From Bin87 sp963666865 (GTDB lineage: Bacteria; Chloroflexota; Dehalococcoidia; Lucifugimonadales; UBA3495): a DNA stretch of 64,000 nucleotides. The notes beneath the pieces are model-generated. The model was given only the letters and a program-made list of their open reading frames with translations, was not told the origin of the DNA and did not search any database. The stretch is from NCBI GenBank assembly GCA_963666865.1, contig OY763072.1:4278001-4342000 (forward strand). The letters run 5' to 3'. Both the position numbers and the translations under genes were made by a program. The number at the start of each line of letters is the position of its first letter. Position 1 is the stretch's first letter. This document shows, piece by piece, positions 41,937 through 50,387 of the stretch.

Positions 41937-43159
41937 GTATTGGTTCAAATCAATAATCGAAGGTCTTGGACCTGATCGGTTGGAGTCCTTATGCTGGCTG
42001 CAAATTCGGGTTGCGGGGAGGTGCAGCAGCCATGTCCGGGAAGCGATACACCATAGAGTTGACTGAGGAGGAACGAGAAGAACTGAACCGGTTGATCCGG
42101 AGCGGCAAACACGCGGCGCGCATCACCACCCGAGCCCGCATCCTGATCAAGATAGATGAGGGTTGGAACGTACCACAGATCGCGGCGGCTCTGGACGTGT
42201 CCGAAGGCACGGTGTACCGGGTCAAGCGGCGATACGCCGCAGATGGTTTGGACGGCGTGGTGCGGGACCGGGTGCAGGCCAACCGCTTCCGCAAACTGGA
42301 CCAGAAGGGAGAGGCACATCTGATTGCTCTGGCGTGCAGCGACGCCCCAGAGGGCCACGACCATTGGACTTTGCAGTTGCTGGCCGACCAGATGGTAGAG
42401 TTGGGAGTGGTGGAGAGCCTCTCGTACGAGACGGTACGCCTCAAACTCAAAAAAACGTCCTCAAGCCGTGGCGCAAGCAGCAGTGGTGCATTCCCAAAGT
42501 AGGGGGTGAATTTGTGGCGGCAATGGAGGACGTGCTGGACCTGTACGCCGAACCCTACGACCCTGACCGTCCGGTGGTGTGTTTTGACGAGACCTCGACC
42601 CAACTGCTGGCCGACGTGCGGGGACCGCTGCCTCCCCAACCCGGGCGACCACGACGGCAGGACTATGAGTATCGCCGCGCCGGTACCCGCAACCTCTTCC
42701 TAGCCTGTGAGCCGTTGGCCGGCTGGCGGCATATCGCCATCACCGAACGCCGCACCATGCAGGACTTCGCCTACCAGATGCAGTGGCTGGCGGACGAAGC
42801 CTACCCCGACGCCCCGGTGATCCGAGTGGTCCTGGACAATCTCAACATCCACCGCATGGCCTCTCTCTACGAGACCTTTCCCGCCGCCGAAGCCCGCCGC
42901 ATCGTGAAACGCTTGGAGTTTCACCACACACCCAAACATGCCAGTTGGCTCAACATGGCGGAGATTGAGTTCAGCGTATTGACCAGAGACTGCCTCCGGA
43001 GACGCCACGGCGACGAAGTGGCACTTGCTGGAGCCATCAACGCGTATCAGATCCGGCGCAACGTCGCCATGGCCACCATCAACTGGGGTTTCAGCACCCA
43101 GGATGCTCGCTCCAAACTCCATCGCCTCTATCCCTGCAATTCCTGATTTGATCCGATAC
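41937..43159 (+). mobile_element. IS630-family insertion sequence with TA duplication
   Basis: The 1223-bp element is bounded by TA on both sides (41935-41936 and 43160-43161). The terminal inverted repeats are GTATTGGTTCAAATCA at the left and, inverted, GTATCGGATCAAATCA at the right. It contains two overlapping frames of a transposase. TA target duplication and DDE transposase are IS630/Tc1-mariner hallmarks. Confidence 0.93.
42032..43146 (+). CDS. IS630 transposase made by -1 frameshift
   Basis: The first frame (42032-42502) encodes the helix-turn-helix part (NVPQIAAALDVSEGTVYRVKRR). The second frame, open through to 43146, encodes the DDE catalytic part: VVCFDETS, IRVVLDNLNIH and NMAEIEFS. 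The frames overlap at a run of seven A (42449-42455), where a -1 slip joins LKLKK to NVLKPWRKQ. Programmed slippage of this kind is common in IS630 elements, so the transposase may well be active. Confidence 0.88.
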
Positions 43160-43679
43160 TAGATTTTCCGCGAGATCCCAGCGGCCGCATCCACCTCCAA
43201 ATCGTCGAGCGGAACGGGCGCAAGGTGTCGGCGTACAGTGCCTCGGACGGCACCCTGCGTTTTCTGGGCATCCTAGCCGCGCTACTTAACGAGGACACCG
43301 AAGGAACCTACTTCTTCGAGGAAATTGACAACGGCATCCACCCCAACCGGCTGTGGCTGCTTCTGGACTTGATTGAACGGCAGACGGCCAAGGGCAAGAT
43401 ACAGGTAATCACCACCACGCACTCGTCAGCTCTGTTGGCCTGGATAAACGACGAAACCTTTGAGCATACGTCCGTGGCTTATCGTGACCAATACTGGTCG
43501 GACAGCGTGATCCGCCCCATCGCCGACCTGTACAACCTGCGGGAATTGCGGAAGTCCCACGGCCTGGAACGTCTATTTACCAGCGGATGGCTGGAAACGG
43601 CGATGAAGTTTTCCGAAGGGGATGCTGACACTGACCACTTGGACGATGACGACGAAGACAAATGGGGGCTTGACGAGGA

Positions 43680-44264
43680 ATGAACGTACTCATCATCCCC
43701 GAAGACTTTCGCAAAGACCAGTACATCCTCAAACCGCTATTTCACCGTCTTTTCCGACGCTTGGGCGCGCGTAACGTAAATATCGATATTTGCCGGGAGC
43801 CGTTGTTAGGCGGCGTCGGCGAGGCATTGAAAACAGAACCGATAGTTGAAATCATCCGCGATAACCGCGGAATGACCGACATATTCATACTGTGCGTTGA
43901 CCGCGACGGTGTGGCAGGACGGCGGCAAAGGCTTGACGATATTGAGGCCGAGATACAAGCCCGGTTCGGGGACAGAGTGCGTTTCTATGCCGAAAACGCT
44001 TGGCAAGAGCTGGAAACTTGGGTTCTCGCCGGCCTTGACTTGCCCGGCGAGTGGCGGTGGGCCGACGTGCGCGCCGAGATCCACGTCAAGGAACAATACT
44101 TCGAACCGCTGGCAGTTCAGCGCGGCGTAGCCAACTCTCAAGGTGGGGGGCGAAAAACGCTGAGTGAGGAAGCCCCCCGCCGTATCCCCTCCATCCGCCA
44201 GAAATGCCCGGAGGACTTTGACGCCCTGGCGCGCCGGCTCGAAACCGCCGCCCACGCGCCGTAG
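43680..44264 (+). CDS. Toprim-like effector protein partnered with the ATPase
   Basis: The 194-residue protein has Toprim-type acidic positions: Glu8 in LIIPEDF at the first strand, and D74-R-D76 in FILCVDRDGV. These are spaced as in small Toprim/DUF4276-like proteins. The start overlaps the ATPase stop by ATGA, so it was translated with it. A nuclease or primase-like effector role controlled by the ATPase is inferred from similar two-gene defence loci. It remains intact although its partner is interrupted, and it may now be poorly expressed or transcribed from the IS. Confidence 0.65.
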   Translation: MNVLIIPEDFRKDQYILKPLFHRLFRRLGARNVNIDICREPLLGGVGEALKTEPIVEIIRDNRGMTDIFILCVDRDGVAGRRQRLDDIEAEIQARFGDRVRFYAENAWQELETWVLAGLDLPGEWRWADVRAEIHVKEQYFEPLAVQRGVANSQGGGRKTLSEEAPRRIPSIRQKCPEDFDALARRLETAAHAP

Positions 44265-44356
44265 CCATCCGCCGCCGGCCACCGTTTGATGTTACAATTC
44301 CCCGCAGACTTTTTGCCGCCGGGTCTGATGATGGCCCATCCAGAGGAGAACCGAGA

Positions 44357-44800
44357 GTGCCTACCTATGTCGATCCCTCCGCCTGCAACGCCTGCGCCGG
44401 CGTCCATGGCGGCCCCCAGTGCGTCTATATCTGTCCCAACGACCTGATGGTCCTGGACGGCATCGTCAACAAGGGCAGCAACCAGGAGCCGGATATGTGC
44501 TCCGAGTGCTACGCCTGCGTCAAGCTGTGCCCCGAAAACGCCATCCACGTGCGCGGCTATGCCGACTTTGTGCCCTTGGGCGCCGAGGTGCAGCCCCACT
44601 ACGAGGGGCAGGACATCGTTTGGAACGTCACCTTCCGCGACGGACGCACCGAGCACTTCCGGTTCGCCTCCCGCTCCACGCCCTGGGGCAGCATCGACCC
44701 ATACGCAGGCGTCGCGCCGGCCGACGGCGACGCGCTGCGCGGCCAGAACCTCTTCGGCGAACCCCACTACCTGCTGCTGACCGACGACAACGGCGGATGA
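44357..44800 (+). CDS. aprB: AprB-like adenylylsulfate reductase beta subunit (ferredoxin)
   Basis: The 147-residue protein has two 4Fe-4S motifs in the AprB arrangement: CNACAGVHGGPQCVYICPND and CSECYACVKLCPENAI. These are followed by the family's segment RGYADFVPLGAEVQP and a C-terminal tail, which in AprB wraps around the alpha subunit (RSTPWGS). The start is GTG. The alpha-subunit gene aprA is not adjacent on either side, which is unusual. The protein may pair with an AprA encoded elsewhere or have another redox partner. Confidence 0.85.
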   Translation: MPTYVDPSACNACAGVHGGPQCVYICPNDLMVLDGIVNKGSNQEPDMCSECYACVKLCPENAIHVRGYADFVPLGAEVQPHYEGQDIVWNVTFRDGRTEHFRFASRSTPWGSIDPYAGVAPADGDALRGQNLFGEPHYLLLTDDNGG

Positions 44801-44801
44801 A

Positions 44802-45179
44802 ATGACTACAACCAACACCGTCGCCTATCACCGGGAACGCAGTTGGCATTTCCTTGACTTGGTGGAAGATGAGCTGGCCCGCGGGGAATTGGAAGAGGCC
44901 AGCAACAAGCTCTGGGGCGCAGCCGCTCATGCCATCAAAGCCGTTGCAGAAGCGCGGGGTTGGGAGCATCACGCCCACGTACTGCTGGAACAAACCATGA
45001 CTCGGTTGATTGACGAGGAAGGTGCGCCCGCACATCTATTCGGTCAGTATATGATGGCGACCGCCTATCACCAGCGCTTTTACGGGGGCCCACCACCTGC
45101 CGGCGGTATCCGCGCCGGGAAGGAACTAATCGCCAATTTCATCCGCGCCTTGGAAGTCTGGGCTGACCCGCAGCCCTAA
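44802..45179 (+). CDS. PaREP1/HEPN-like protein
   Basis: The 125-residue helical protein has the PaREP1-family pattern: ARGELEEASNKLWGAAAHAIKAVAEARGW, then a segment with a tail rich in HQRFYGG. It is related to HEPN domains, but the RNase R-x4-H motif is not obvious. It starts two bases after aprB and overlaps the convergent prmC end by four bases. It is probably independent of sulfur metabolism. Confidence 0.68.
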   Translation: MTTTNTVAYHRERSWHFLDLVEDELARGELEEASNKLWGAAAHAIKAVAEARGWEHHAHVLLEQTMTRLIDEEGAPAHLFGQYMMATAYHQRFYGGPPPAGGIRAGKELIANFIRALEVWADPQP

Positions 45180-46054
45180 TCGTCGTACTGTTCTCCGCCC
45201 AGGCTTACCGACAGCACCCGATCCCGACCGGCCAGGTCCGGCTCGACGGTGATCTCCGCTTCCGGGAACGCAGCCGCTGCAAGTGATTGCGATTCGGCCA
45301 TTTGTTCCGGGTCCATCTCCAGCAGGATGACGCCGTGGGGCTTGAGGCGGTCGCCGGCCGAGGCTTGCGTTATCAGGCGGCGGATGTGGTCCAGGCCGTC
45401 GGGTCCGCCGTCCAGGGCTGCGGTCGGCTCCCACTGCACTTCGGGCTGCAACGTGGGGATGCGTTCGGTGGGCAGGTAGGGCAGGTTGGCGACGATTACG
45501 TCCACCGGCTCCGGCAGTGGTTCCAGCAGGTCGCCTTTCAGCAGGGTCACCCGGTCGGCCACGTTGTGCATCCGCACGTTGTAGGCGGCCACGTCCAGGG
45601 TGGCGTCGTAGGCGTCGCAGGCGTAGATGCGGGCGGCGGGCAGGTGGATGGCCAGGTTGACGGCGATGGCGCCGGTGCCGGTTCCCACGTCGGCGATGAC
45701 CAACTCGCGGCTTTCCATGCCCATCAGCGCCATGAAGAGCGCGTGCTCCACCATGGTCTCAGTTTCGGGACGGGGAATGAGCACGTCCCGGTTGACCAGC
45801 AGGTTAACGCCGTAGAACTCACGGTAGTTGAGGATGTAGGCCAACGGCTCGCGGGTCAGTCGCCGCTCCACGATGGCCGCCAACTGCTCCTCCTGCTGGG
45901 GCGAAACCTGGGATTCCTGCTCGGCGAAGATGGCCTGACGAGGCATCCGCATCACATCCATGACCATTACCTCCGCTTCCAGGCGGGCGTCGGGTATGCC
46001 GGCCTCTTCCAAGGTGCGATGGGTGTCCTGGATGACGGTGCGAAGGTTGGGCAT
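45176..46054 (-). CDS. prmC: Peptide chain release factor N5-glutamine methyltransferase
   Basis: The 292-residue protein has an N-terminal helical domain, the SAM motif ADVGTGTGAIAVNLA and the catalytic-site motif VANLPYLPT. The usual form is NPPY; the first proline is replaced, but LPY remains. It methylates the GGQ glutamine of release factors. It lies downstream of prfA on the same strand, with the palindrome 46068-46095 between. Confidence 0.9.
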   Translation of the reverse strand: MPNLRTVIQDTHRTLEEAGIPDARLEAEVMVMDVMRMPRQAIFAEQESQVSPQQEEQLAAIVERRLTREPLAYILNYREFYGVNLLVNRDVLIPRPETETMVEHALFMALMGMESRELVIADVGTGTGAIAVNLAIHLPAARIYACDAYDATLDVAAYNVRMHNVADRVTLLKGDLLEPLPEPVDVIVANLPYLPTERIPTLQPEVQWEPTAALDGGPDGLDHIRRLITQASAGDRLKPHGVILLEMDPEQMAESQSLAAAAFPEAEITVEPDLAGRDRVLSVSLGGEQYDD

Positions 46055-46067
46055 GGCGATTCAATAT

Positions 46068-46095
46068 GTAGGGGCGAATAATCATTCGCCCCCGT
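46068..46095. repeat. Palindrome between prfA and prmC
   Basis: GTAGGGGCGAAT and ATTCGCCCCCGTA flank four bases. The inner sequence matches the palindrome at 11788 (GGGGCGAAT), and the outer GTAGGGG matches those at 25866 and 27331, so it links the two sub-types. Confidence 0.8.
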
Positions 46096-46119
46096 ACAAG
46101 CATGTAGTGAAGGGGTAAA

Positions 46120-47199
46120 TCAGGCGGAGACGCTGGCCAGGCCGCGTTCCTGGTCATCGGCGATGAGACGGTCGATGATGTCGCTCAGTCCCCCGTCCAT
46201 CAGGCGCTGCACGCCGTGGACGGTGAGGCCGATGCGGTGGTCGGTGATGCGGTCCTGCGGGTAGTTGTAGGTGCGGATTTTCTCGCTGCGGTCGCCGCTG
46301 CCCACCTGCGCCTTGCGGCTGTTGGAGATGGCAGCCTGGTGACGCTCCTGCTCGGCGGAGTAGAGCCGGCTGCGCAGGATGGTCATGGCCTTGGACTTGT
46401 TCTTGTACTGGGAACGCTCGTCCTGGCACACCACCACCAGGCCGGTGGGTTCGTGGACGATGCGCACGGCGGTGGCCACTTTGTTGACGTTCTGCCCGCC
46501 GTGCCCGCCGGCGTGGAAGATGTCGATGCGCAGGTCGTCTTCCTTGATGTTAACCTCAACTTCGTCAGCCTGGGGCAGCACGGCGACGGTGGCGGTGGAC
46601 GTGTGGATGCGCCCCTGGGCCTCGGTTTCCGGAACCCGTTGCACGCGATGCACGCCGGCCTCAAACTTGAGGCGGCTGAAGGCATTTCTGCCGTCCACCG
46701 AGAAGGCGATGCGGTTGAAACCGCCCAGGTCCGACGGGTTCGAGTCCAGGATATCCACGGCCCAGCCCTGCTCCTGGGCGAAACGCTGGTACATCCGGTA
46801 GAGGTCGGCGGCAAAGAGGGATGCTTCCTGCCCTCCGGCGGCGGCGTGTATCTCAACGATCACGTCCCGCTCGTCGTTGGGGTCCTTGGGCAGCAGGGCG
46901 ATTTTCAACTGCTGGGCCAGCGTGCCAAGGCGATTTTCCACCTCTTCCAGTTCCTGCTGGGCCATCTCCACCAGTTCAGGGTCGCCGCCCTCGCTGACCA
47001 GCGCGCGCAGGTCGGCGTGTTCTTCAAACAGCTTGCGATGCTCGCTATCAATGGCGACCAGTTCTTCCAGGCCAGAACGCTCCCGGTTGAGTTCTCGCAA
47101 CCGGGCGAAATCGGCGGCAACTTCCGGCTGCGCCATCTCCTCCTCAATGGAGTGATATCGCTCAACTATTGGTTGCAACTTGTCGAAAATGTTTGCCAT
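46120..47199 (-). CDS. prfA: Peptide chain release factor 1
   Basis: The 359-residue protein has the stop-recognition segment HRVQRVPETEAQGRIHTS, with P-E-T at the tripeptide site characteristic of RF1 (UAA/UAG), and the GGQ loop AGGHGGQNVNKV. The start at 47199 (MANIFDKLQ) gives the usual RF1 length. RF2, which would read UGA, is not in the window. Confidence 0.93.
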   Translation of the reverse strand: MANIFDKLQPIVERYHSIEEEMAQPEVAADFARLRELNRERSGLEELVAIDSEHRKLFEEHADLRALVSEGGDPELVEMAQQELEEVENRLGTLAQQLKIALLPKDPNDERDVIVEIHAAAGGQEASLFAADLYRMYQRFAQEQGWAVDILDSNPSDLGGFNRIAFSVDGRNAFSRLKFEAGVHRVQRVPETEAQGRIHTSTATVAVLPQADEVEVNIKEDDLRIDIFHAGGHGGQNVNKVATAVRIVHEPTGLVVVCQDERSQYKNKSKAMTILRSRLYSAEQERHQAAISNSRKAQVGSGDRSEKIRTYNYPQDRITDHRIGLTVHGVQRLMDGGLSDIIDRLIADDQERGLASVSA

Positions 47200-47265
47200 C
47201 ACACGCCGCTCGCGCAAATAGTGTGCCACGGTAATTATAGCGCAGGCTGCCAAACAGCGACAAGG

Positions 47266-47419
47266 CCAGGGCAATCGCACCATCCTCGTCATTCCGGCGA
47301 AAGCCGGAATCCAGTAGCCGAAACCCGCAATTACCTTCGCGATCCTTTCAATTTACAGCTTCTGGACTCCGGCTTTCGCCGGAGCGACGAGTGTATGGAC
47401 TATGATGCGATTGCCCTGG
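47266..47419. mobile_element. MITE-like element with 18-bp inverted ends enclosing a REP-like pair
   Basis: CCAGGGCAATCGCACCAT at the left and ATGATGCGATTGCCCTGG at the right are inverted with one mismatch. Flanking octamers CGACAAGG and CGACAAAG, directly abutting the ends, suggest an 8-bp target duplication. Inside is a REP-like inverted pair (47287-47391). The related element at 29054 has the same ends. Confidence 0.72.
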
Positions 47420-47453
47420 CGACAAAGCCGGGCGAAGCGGTGGGGCACTTCGA

Positions 47454-47753
47454 TCAGTTCTGCTGAGCGTTGTTGTTCTCGGCCGGTGGTTCGGCATTAT
47501 CACGGTTACGAAAGCGGTTTATCAGATCCCAGAGGAAAATGCCGAGTTCACTGCCCATGGCCACCAGGCCGGAGATCCGTGACGATGTCTCCAGCATCAA
47601 CCGGGAAGCGATTTCAAAATTACGCGCACCCCGCCGGAGCGCGGGAAATATCTTCAGTACAACTACCGTAAGCGTTGCCGCCGCTACGGTCACCATCACC
47701 GCCATCACGATGATGGCAATATCCCGAACAATCGACAATATGTCTGGCGGCAT
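47454..47753 (-). CDS. Small single-span membrane protein
   Basis: The 99-residue protein has one strong hydrophobic segment (IAIIVMAVMVTVAAATLTVVVL), a short amphipathic part and an Asn/Gln-rich tail. It precedes no obvious partner but lies next to a YtxH-like gene on the same strand, a common neighbourhood in envelope-stress loci. No function is assigned. Confidence 0.62.
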   Translation of the reverse strand: MPPDILSIVRDIAIIVMAVMVTVAAATLTVVVLKIFPALRRGARNFEIASRLMLETSSRISGLVAMGSELGIFLWDLINRFRNRDNAEPPAENNNAQQN

Positions 47754-47827
47754 ATGGTGGTTCCTTCCCGTTGTTTAAAAGGCCGGAGGGTCGGATACGT
47801 TCCGACCCCTCCGGCGACAGGTGGCGA

Positions 47828-48046
47828 CTAGTCCTCTGCTTCAACGACATCGACGACTTCCGAGTTGCCGCCGCGGCTGCGGATGCGCTGCCAGTAGTCG
47901 CGGCCTCGGTCGGCGGCCTGGGTGGCGGTGCGCTGCAATACCTCGCGGGTTTCCCGTCCGCTGCGGGGAGCCAGCAGCATGCCCAGCCCGACGCCGATGC
48001 CAATGCCGGCTGCCAGGACCACTAAATCACGTTGCGTTCGGTTCAT
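47828..48046 (-). CDS. YtxH-like small membrane protein
   Basis: The 72-residue protein has a glycine-rich membrane segment (LAAGIGIGVGLGMLLAPRSG) followed by RETREVLQRTA, the usual YtxH/GsrA layout of one membrane span and the LLAP-x-SG-x-E/xTR motif. A GGGAGG site precedes the ATG at 48046. The family is associated with stress response, with no known biochemical activity. Confidence 0.72.
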   Translation of the reverse strand: MNRTQRDLVVLAAGIGIGVGLGMLLAPRSGRETREVLQRTATQAADRGRDYWQRIRSRGGNSEVVDVVEAED

Positions 48047-48139
48047 GTCATACCTCCCGAAAATGGATGTTACATAAGTCATTATACAACGAATATCTGT
48101 TGATGCCCGGCCTCTCCGGGTGTTTCGGGTTGGCCTTCG

Positions 48140-48799
48140 CTACTCCGAGCGAGTTTCAAAGCGTCCGATGAACTCGCCCTCCTGCGGCTCCCGGGGCAGG
48201 CGTCCCAGAAACAGACGGTCGGGCAGGACGATGCCGCCGGAGAAAATCAGTTTGATGGCGTCTTCCACTGACAGATCGGTTTCAAAAAGGTCGTCTTCGT
48301 TGACGAAGGCCATATTGCCGGAGGTGGGATTGGGGATCGTGGGAATGTACACGATGGCCAGGGAGTGTTCGCCTCTTTGGGAAAAAGCGCGTCCGGTGAC
48401 GAATCCGATGGCCACCATGCCCTCCCGGGGCCATTCAAGAAAAACTACCCGGCTGAAGTGATAATCCGACGCCAACAGTGTGGTGGCCTGCTCGGTGACC
48501 CCGTATATGTTCTTGACCACCGGAACCTTGCTCAATACCCGGTCCATCGCGTCCATCATCCGCCGGCCCACCGTGTTGGAGATCAGCAATCCCACCAGGT
48601 AGAAAATGAGGATTATCGCGATTAGGCCGACGCCGGGAAAATCCCACGGTCGGTCTTTAACAAAGGGCATCGGCCGCACGAAGTCGTCGGTGTGGCCGAT
48701 GATGAAGGCCAGCACGAATACGGTAACCAGAATCGGCACCAGCCGCATGAGGCCGGCCAGCGTTTTGCCCTGGACGTGCCCCTCGATTCGCCGGCCCAT
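48140..48799 (-). CDS. DUF502 membrane protein
   Basis: The 219-residue protein has two N-terminal membrane segments (LMRLVPILVTVFVLAFIIG and GLIAIILIFYLVGLLISN). These are followed by VPVVKNIYGVTEQ and VVFLEWPREGMVAIGFVTG, the hallmark segments of DUF502, and IPTIPNPTSGNMAFV. The start at 48799 is preferred; the frame is open 23 codons further. Its function is unknown. Confidence 0.85.
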   Translation of the reverse strand: MGRRIEGHVQGKTLAGLMRLVPILVTVFVLAFIIGHTDDFVRPMPFVKDRPWDFPGVGLIAIILIFYLVGLLISNTVGRRMMDAMDRVLSKVPVVKNIYGVTEQATTLLASDYHFSRVVFLEWPREGMVAIGFVTGRAFSQRGEHSLAIVYIPTIPNPTSGNMAFVNEDDLFETDLSVEDAIKLIFSGGIVLPDRLFLGRLPREPQEGEFIGRFETRSE

Positions 48800-48972
48800 C
48801 CCGGGCTTTTCCGGCCCGCCGACGCCGCGCCTTGCCTGACCCAAGATTGCCCTCCCGTCCGACCGCAACGGTCAGCGCCACCATACCAGCCGGCGATGTT
48901 TGAAGTATGGTAGAAACGCGGCTACTTTTCAATAAAACGAACATAGCACTGACGTCTCAACCGGGCCCTGCA

Positions 48973-49728
48973 TTACGCAGGCTTGTCGCCGAAGTGCAGG
49001 GCCACGCCGCCCAGGCCCAGCCGGCGGTAGCCCACGCCCGCCAGTCCGCCCTGACGGTACACGTCGGCCAGTCCGTCGGCCGTTAGGAAATAGTCCACGC
49101 TGTCGGGCAGGTAGGTATAGGCGGCCCGGTCTCCCGCCACCAGCTGGCCCAGCAGAGGCACAAACTGGTGAAAATAGAAACGCCCCAACAATGCCGGTAT
49201 GCCGGGACGCATGGGCGTCAGCTCCAGGGTGGTTACCCGCCCGCCGGGGACCACCACGCGGGCCATCTCGTTGATGGCGGCGGGCACGTCGGGCATATTG
49301 CGCAGGCTGAACCCGGCAGTGGCGCCGGCGAAGGAATTATCGGGGAAGGGCAGCCGCAGGGCGTCGCCCTGCACGAAGGTAATAGGCACGTCGCCCCGTT
49401 GCCGGACGGCCCGCCGCCGTCGGGTCGCGATGGACAGCATCTCCGGAAGCAAATCAACACCAACGACGCCGGTTACTCCAGCGCAGTTCGCCAGGGCAAA
49501 GGCCAGGTCGCCGGTGCCGGTGGCGATGTCCAGCATTGCCCCGATCCCGCCCGTTCCCCCACGCTTCGTTCCAGTCACGCCGGCGGCGGTGAGGCGGGCG
49601 GTGTCCCGTTTCCAGCGGTGATGCAGCCCGCCGGTCATCAGCGAGTTCATCAGATCATAGCGCGGCGAGATGCGGGCGAACATCTCCGCCACGTAACGCC
49701 GCTTGTCGCCGCCGGTAAGGTGGGCCAT
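48973..49728 (-). CDS. menG: Demethylmenaquinone methyltransferase (UbiE/MenG family)
   Basis: The 251-residue protein has the UbiE/MenG opening VAEMFARISPRYDLMNSLMTGG and the SAM motif LDIATGTGDLA. It also has GDALRLPFPDNSFAGATAGFSLRN and the ending LGLGGVALHFG, expected for the family. It carries out the last step of menaquinone synthesis. The start at 49728 matches the family; the longer frame upstream is made of REP-like sequence. Confidence 0.9.
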   Translation of the reverse strand: MAHLTGGDKRRYVAEMFARISPRYDLMNSLMTGGLHHRWKRDTARLTAAGVTGTKRGGTGGIGAMLDIATGTGDLAFALANCAGVTGVVGVDLLPEMLSIATRRRRAVRQRGDVPITFVQGDALRLPFPDNSFAGATAGFSLRNMPDVPAAINEMARVVVPGGRVTTLELTPMRPGIPALLGRFYFHQFVPLLGQLVAGDRAAYTYLPDSVDYFLTADGLADVYRQGGLAGVGYRRLGLGGVALHFGDKPA

Positions 49729-49766
49729 CGCGCTAACTTCTACATCCGTCATTCCGGACCCCGTAT

Positions 49767-50378
49767 CTAGTACGGGGCAGGCTTTGAGCCGGAATCCAGA
49801 GGGGGGCGAGGGAGGTAGCGCAGCATCACCACGCCGGCACCGTAGGATTGAGACTCGACCAGTTCCAGCCGCGTCGGTGGTGGATTCCGGCTTTCTCCGG
49901 AATGACGGGGGGATGTGAAATGACGGGGGGATGTGAAATGACTGGGTGATGTGAGGGGAATGCCGCGCCCCAGAATCACAGGAATCACGTGGACTAGGTA
50001 TTCGTCGATCAGGCCGGCGAGCCGGAACTGCTCCGCCAGGTTCCCGCCGCCCACCAGCCATACGACGCCGGGGTAACGCGCCGCGACTGATTGTGCGAAC
50101 TCCGTTGGCGAAGCGCTGACAAACTCAACCCCATGGGGGTGGTCATCCGGCGTACTGTTGGTGAAAACATACGCGGGCTTGCCGGCGTAGGGCCACTCGC
50201 CGAAACCCAAAACCTGGTCGTAGGTGCGCCGCCCCATCACCAGCGCGTCAACGCCGGCGTAGAAATCGGCGTACCCGTAGTCGTCAGGATCCCCCTCCGG
50301 CAGCCAGCCCACGCCACCGTCGGCATCGGCTATGTAGCCGTCGAGGCTGGCGGCGACGTAGTAGATGATTTTGCCCAT
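49767..50378 (-). CDS. RibD/dihydrofolate reductase-like protein with repeat sequence inside the gene
   Basis: The 203-residue protein starts MGKIIYYVAASLDGYIADAD and has GRRTYDQVLGFGEWPYAGKP and WLVGGGNLAEQF, the RibD C-terminal/DHFR-like fold. Between GRGIPL and TRLELVESQSYG, where relatives have a few residues, about 25 residues (SHFTSPRHFTSP..., SGESRNPPP) are encoded by a REP-like unit and an 18-bp triplicate. The C-terminal tail (LDSGSKPAP) is also REP-derived. The frame is kept throughout. Confidence 0.8.
   Translation of the reverse strand: MGKIIYYVAASLDGYIADADGGVGWLPEGDPDDYGYADFYAGVDALVMGRRTYDQVLGFGEWPYAGKPAYVFTNSTPDDHPHGVEFVSASPTEFAQSVAARYPGVVWLVGGGNLAEQFRLAGLIDEYLVHVIPVILGRGIPLTSPSHFTSPRHFTSPRHSGESRNPPPTRLELVESQSYGAGVVMLRYLPRPPLDSGSKPAPY
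49884..49955. repeat. REP-like unit and 18-bp tandem triplicate inside a coding region
   Basis: A REP-like unit (GGATTCCGGCTTTCTCCGG, then AATGACGG) runs into three tandem copies of an 18-bp unit starting ATGACGGGGGGATGTGAA at 49902, 49920 and 49938 (the last diverged). All of it lies inside the RibD-like gene on the opposite strand, with lengths that keep the frame. Confidence 0.85.
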
Positions 50379-50387
50379 GCCGCACGG

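Larger units (their letters stand above)
41217..43683 (+). pseudogene. AAA-family ATPase (OLD/AAA_21-like), split by IS630
   Basis: The 5' exon (41217-41936) carries the N-terminal LTSLRLVNFKNF strand and the Walker A motif GANASGKS (28-35). The 3' part (43162-43683) carries the signature region YSASDGTLRFLGILAALL, the Walker B FFEEIDNGIHP and the H-loop TTTHSS. Removing the insertion with one TA copy joins codons CTA and GAT in frame and restores a 413-residue protein without stops, so the insertion is recent. The stop overlaps the start of the Toprim-like gene (ATGA). ATPase plus Toprim pairs are common defence systems (PARIS- or OLD-like). With the insertion the ATPase is presumably inactive. 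Confidence 0.88.
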
